The notes beneath the pieces are model-generated. The model saw only the letters and a program-made list of their open reading frames with translations, made no database searches and had not been told where the DNA came from. The position numbers were made by a program, and so were the translations under genes. Source: Dysgonomonas sp. 511 (GTDB taxonomy: Bacteria > Bacteroidota > Bacteroidia > Bacteroidales > Dysgonomonadaceae). From it: a stretch of 64,000 bases of DNA. This document shows, in pieces, positions 63,420 through 64,000 of the stretch. The DNA is taken from positions 15,384 through 79,383 of the forward strand of contig NZ_QVMQ01000025.1 in assembly GCF_010501105.1 (NCBI RefSeq), read 5' to 3'. Position 1 is the stretch's first letter. Each line of letters starts with the position of its first letter.

Positions 63420-64000
63420 CTACTTTACTAAAGGTTTATTGACTTTGACAACTTCTATTTTATCAGCAAATTCTTTCGAAATCATACCGCTCCACTTAAC
63501 ATATTTAAGCGTAGTATTAAAACTTCTATGCCCCATAAACTTCATTAAAGCGTAGCGATCCATTCCATTAATCATAAAATTCGTAGCACAAGTTCTTCGG
63601 GAAGAGTGAAAGGTAAGATGCTTATCAATCCCTACTTTTTCTGCACATTCTCTCAACGTTGTATTTATCTCTGTACGCTCTATCTGAGGGAAAACAAATC
63701 TTTCGGGTTGCTCCAAATTATTATAGTCGTCTTGCGTCCAATCCAATAAGCATAGTGCGTATTTAGAAATGATATTTTCTAAAAGAACTTCTTTTCCACC
63801 TACTTTCTTCTCCAATATTTTTCTAATAATCCAAGGTTCATCTGAGCGGTCGATATGCTTCCATTTGAGAGTTAAGACATCGCCTATTCTCAAACCTGTC
63901 ATACAAGAAAATAGAAACATAGCAAGAACATCAGATTCTAAAGAGCCATGCGTAGCTTCTTTTAAAAAATATGTATTAAGTTTCTTTAATTCTTCCTTTT
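63420..64000 (-). CDS. Tyrosine recombinase, C-terminal part (5' end beyond window)
   Basis: The frame is open to the right edge (reading ...DVLAMFLFSCM) and ends at 63420. The 193 visible residues are the catalytic domain: Arg in TGLRIGDVL, His-x-x-Arg in HSSRRTCA, His in GHRSFNTT and Tyr in LKYVKW are all present. It is unrelated in detail to the integrase at 57916 and lies on the opposite strand from the fragment at 61357, so it is a third recombinase, of another element that extends beyond the window. Confidence 0.9.
   Translation of the reverse strand, partial: KEELKKLNTYFLKEATHGSLESDVLAMFLFSCMTGLRIGDVLTLKWKHIDRSDEPWIIRKILEKKVGGKEVLLENIISKYALCLLDWTQDDYNNLEQPERFVFPQIERTEINTTLRECAEKVGIDKHLTFHSSRRTCATNFMINGMDRYALMKFMGHRSFNTTLKYVKWSGMISKEFADKIEVVKVNKPLVK

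Overview
The window is a 64 kb piece of a Bacteroidota chromosome, most likely Bacteroidales and possibly Dysgonomonas-like (an inference; no 16S gene is present). The evidence is promoters of the TTTG / 19-20 nt / TAnnTTTG type at several genes, a Bacteroidetes-type RNA polymerase omega subunit, gliding/type IX secretion genes (a GldF-GldG fusion and a PorW/SprE-like lipoprotein), a DUF5686 outer-membrane protein and an ilv operon that contains an acyl-ACP thioesterase. CDS density is high and most of the first 52.9 kb is ordinary chromosomal core.

Layout. 1-379: end of an ISAon1-like insertion sequence. 463-536: tRNA-Arg(ACG). 0.8-10 kb: DUF2975/HTH pair, dapA, galK, ligA, an SGNH hydrolase and a GldF-GldG fusion. 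10.2-22 kb: mscL, an M48 lipoprotein peptidase, a DUF5686 protein, ettA, an acyl-CoA synthetase and a large PorW/SprE-like TPR lipoprotein. 22-22.9 kb: a decayed IS630 element that interrupts a small gene with its own promoter. 23-24.1 kb: rpsF-rpsR-rplI. 24.2-31.6 kb: a MarR regulator, an endonuclease-fold protein, a beta-helix lipoprotein, a FrnE-like thioredoxin-fold protein, tRNA-Leu(GAG), YebC, VanW and an ABC-F ATPase. 31.9-42 kb: pheT and a complete branched-chain amino acid operon read leftwards in the order leader peptide, ilvD, 57-aa membrane protein, ilvB, 33-aa ORF, ilvN, FkbM methyltransferase, thioesterase, ilvC. 42.4-52.8 kb: AraC regulator, B3/4 protein, sufC-sufD-sufS without sufB, bamD-rpoZ-DUF4293 and a receiver/ATP-grasp fusion protein.

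The right-hand 11 kb is mobile. tRNA-Cys(GCA) at 52847-52917 is the attachment site of an 8.3 kb integrative element ending at 61207. A 13-bp direct repeat of the tRNA 3' end bounds it, and a matching pair of GGTACG arm-type repeats lies just inside each end. It carries a DUF4062 protein at one end, an OLD-type ATPase/TOPRIM nuclease at the other, and between them a rolling-circle-type replication protein, an excisionase-like HTH protein, two exported proteins, a two-helix membrane protein and a tyrosine integrase. Beyond attR are remains of further elements: a broken integrase start, a second ISAon1 fragment, an unknown gene, an HTH regulator, a second copy of the two-helix membrane protein and a third integrase cut by the window edge.

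The strongest regulatory observation is a classical transcription attenuator in front of ilvD: a 21-codon leader with nine Ile/Leu/Val codons in a row of ten, a 12-bp antiterminator that begins at the leader stop codon, and an intrinsic terminator. The best candidate for a new biological system is the tRNA-Cys element, where the DUF4062 and OLD genes look like anti-phage cargo placed at the two ends of a replication/integration module; this is inference from families and position.
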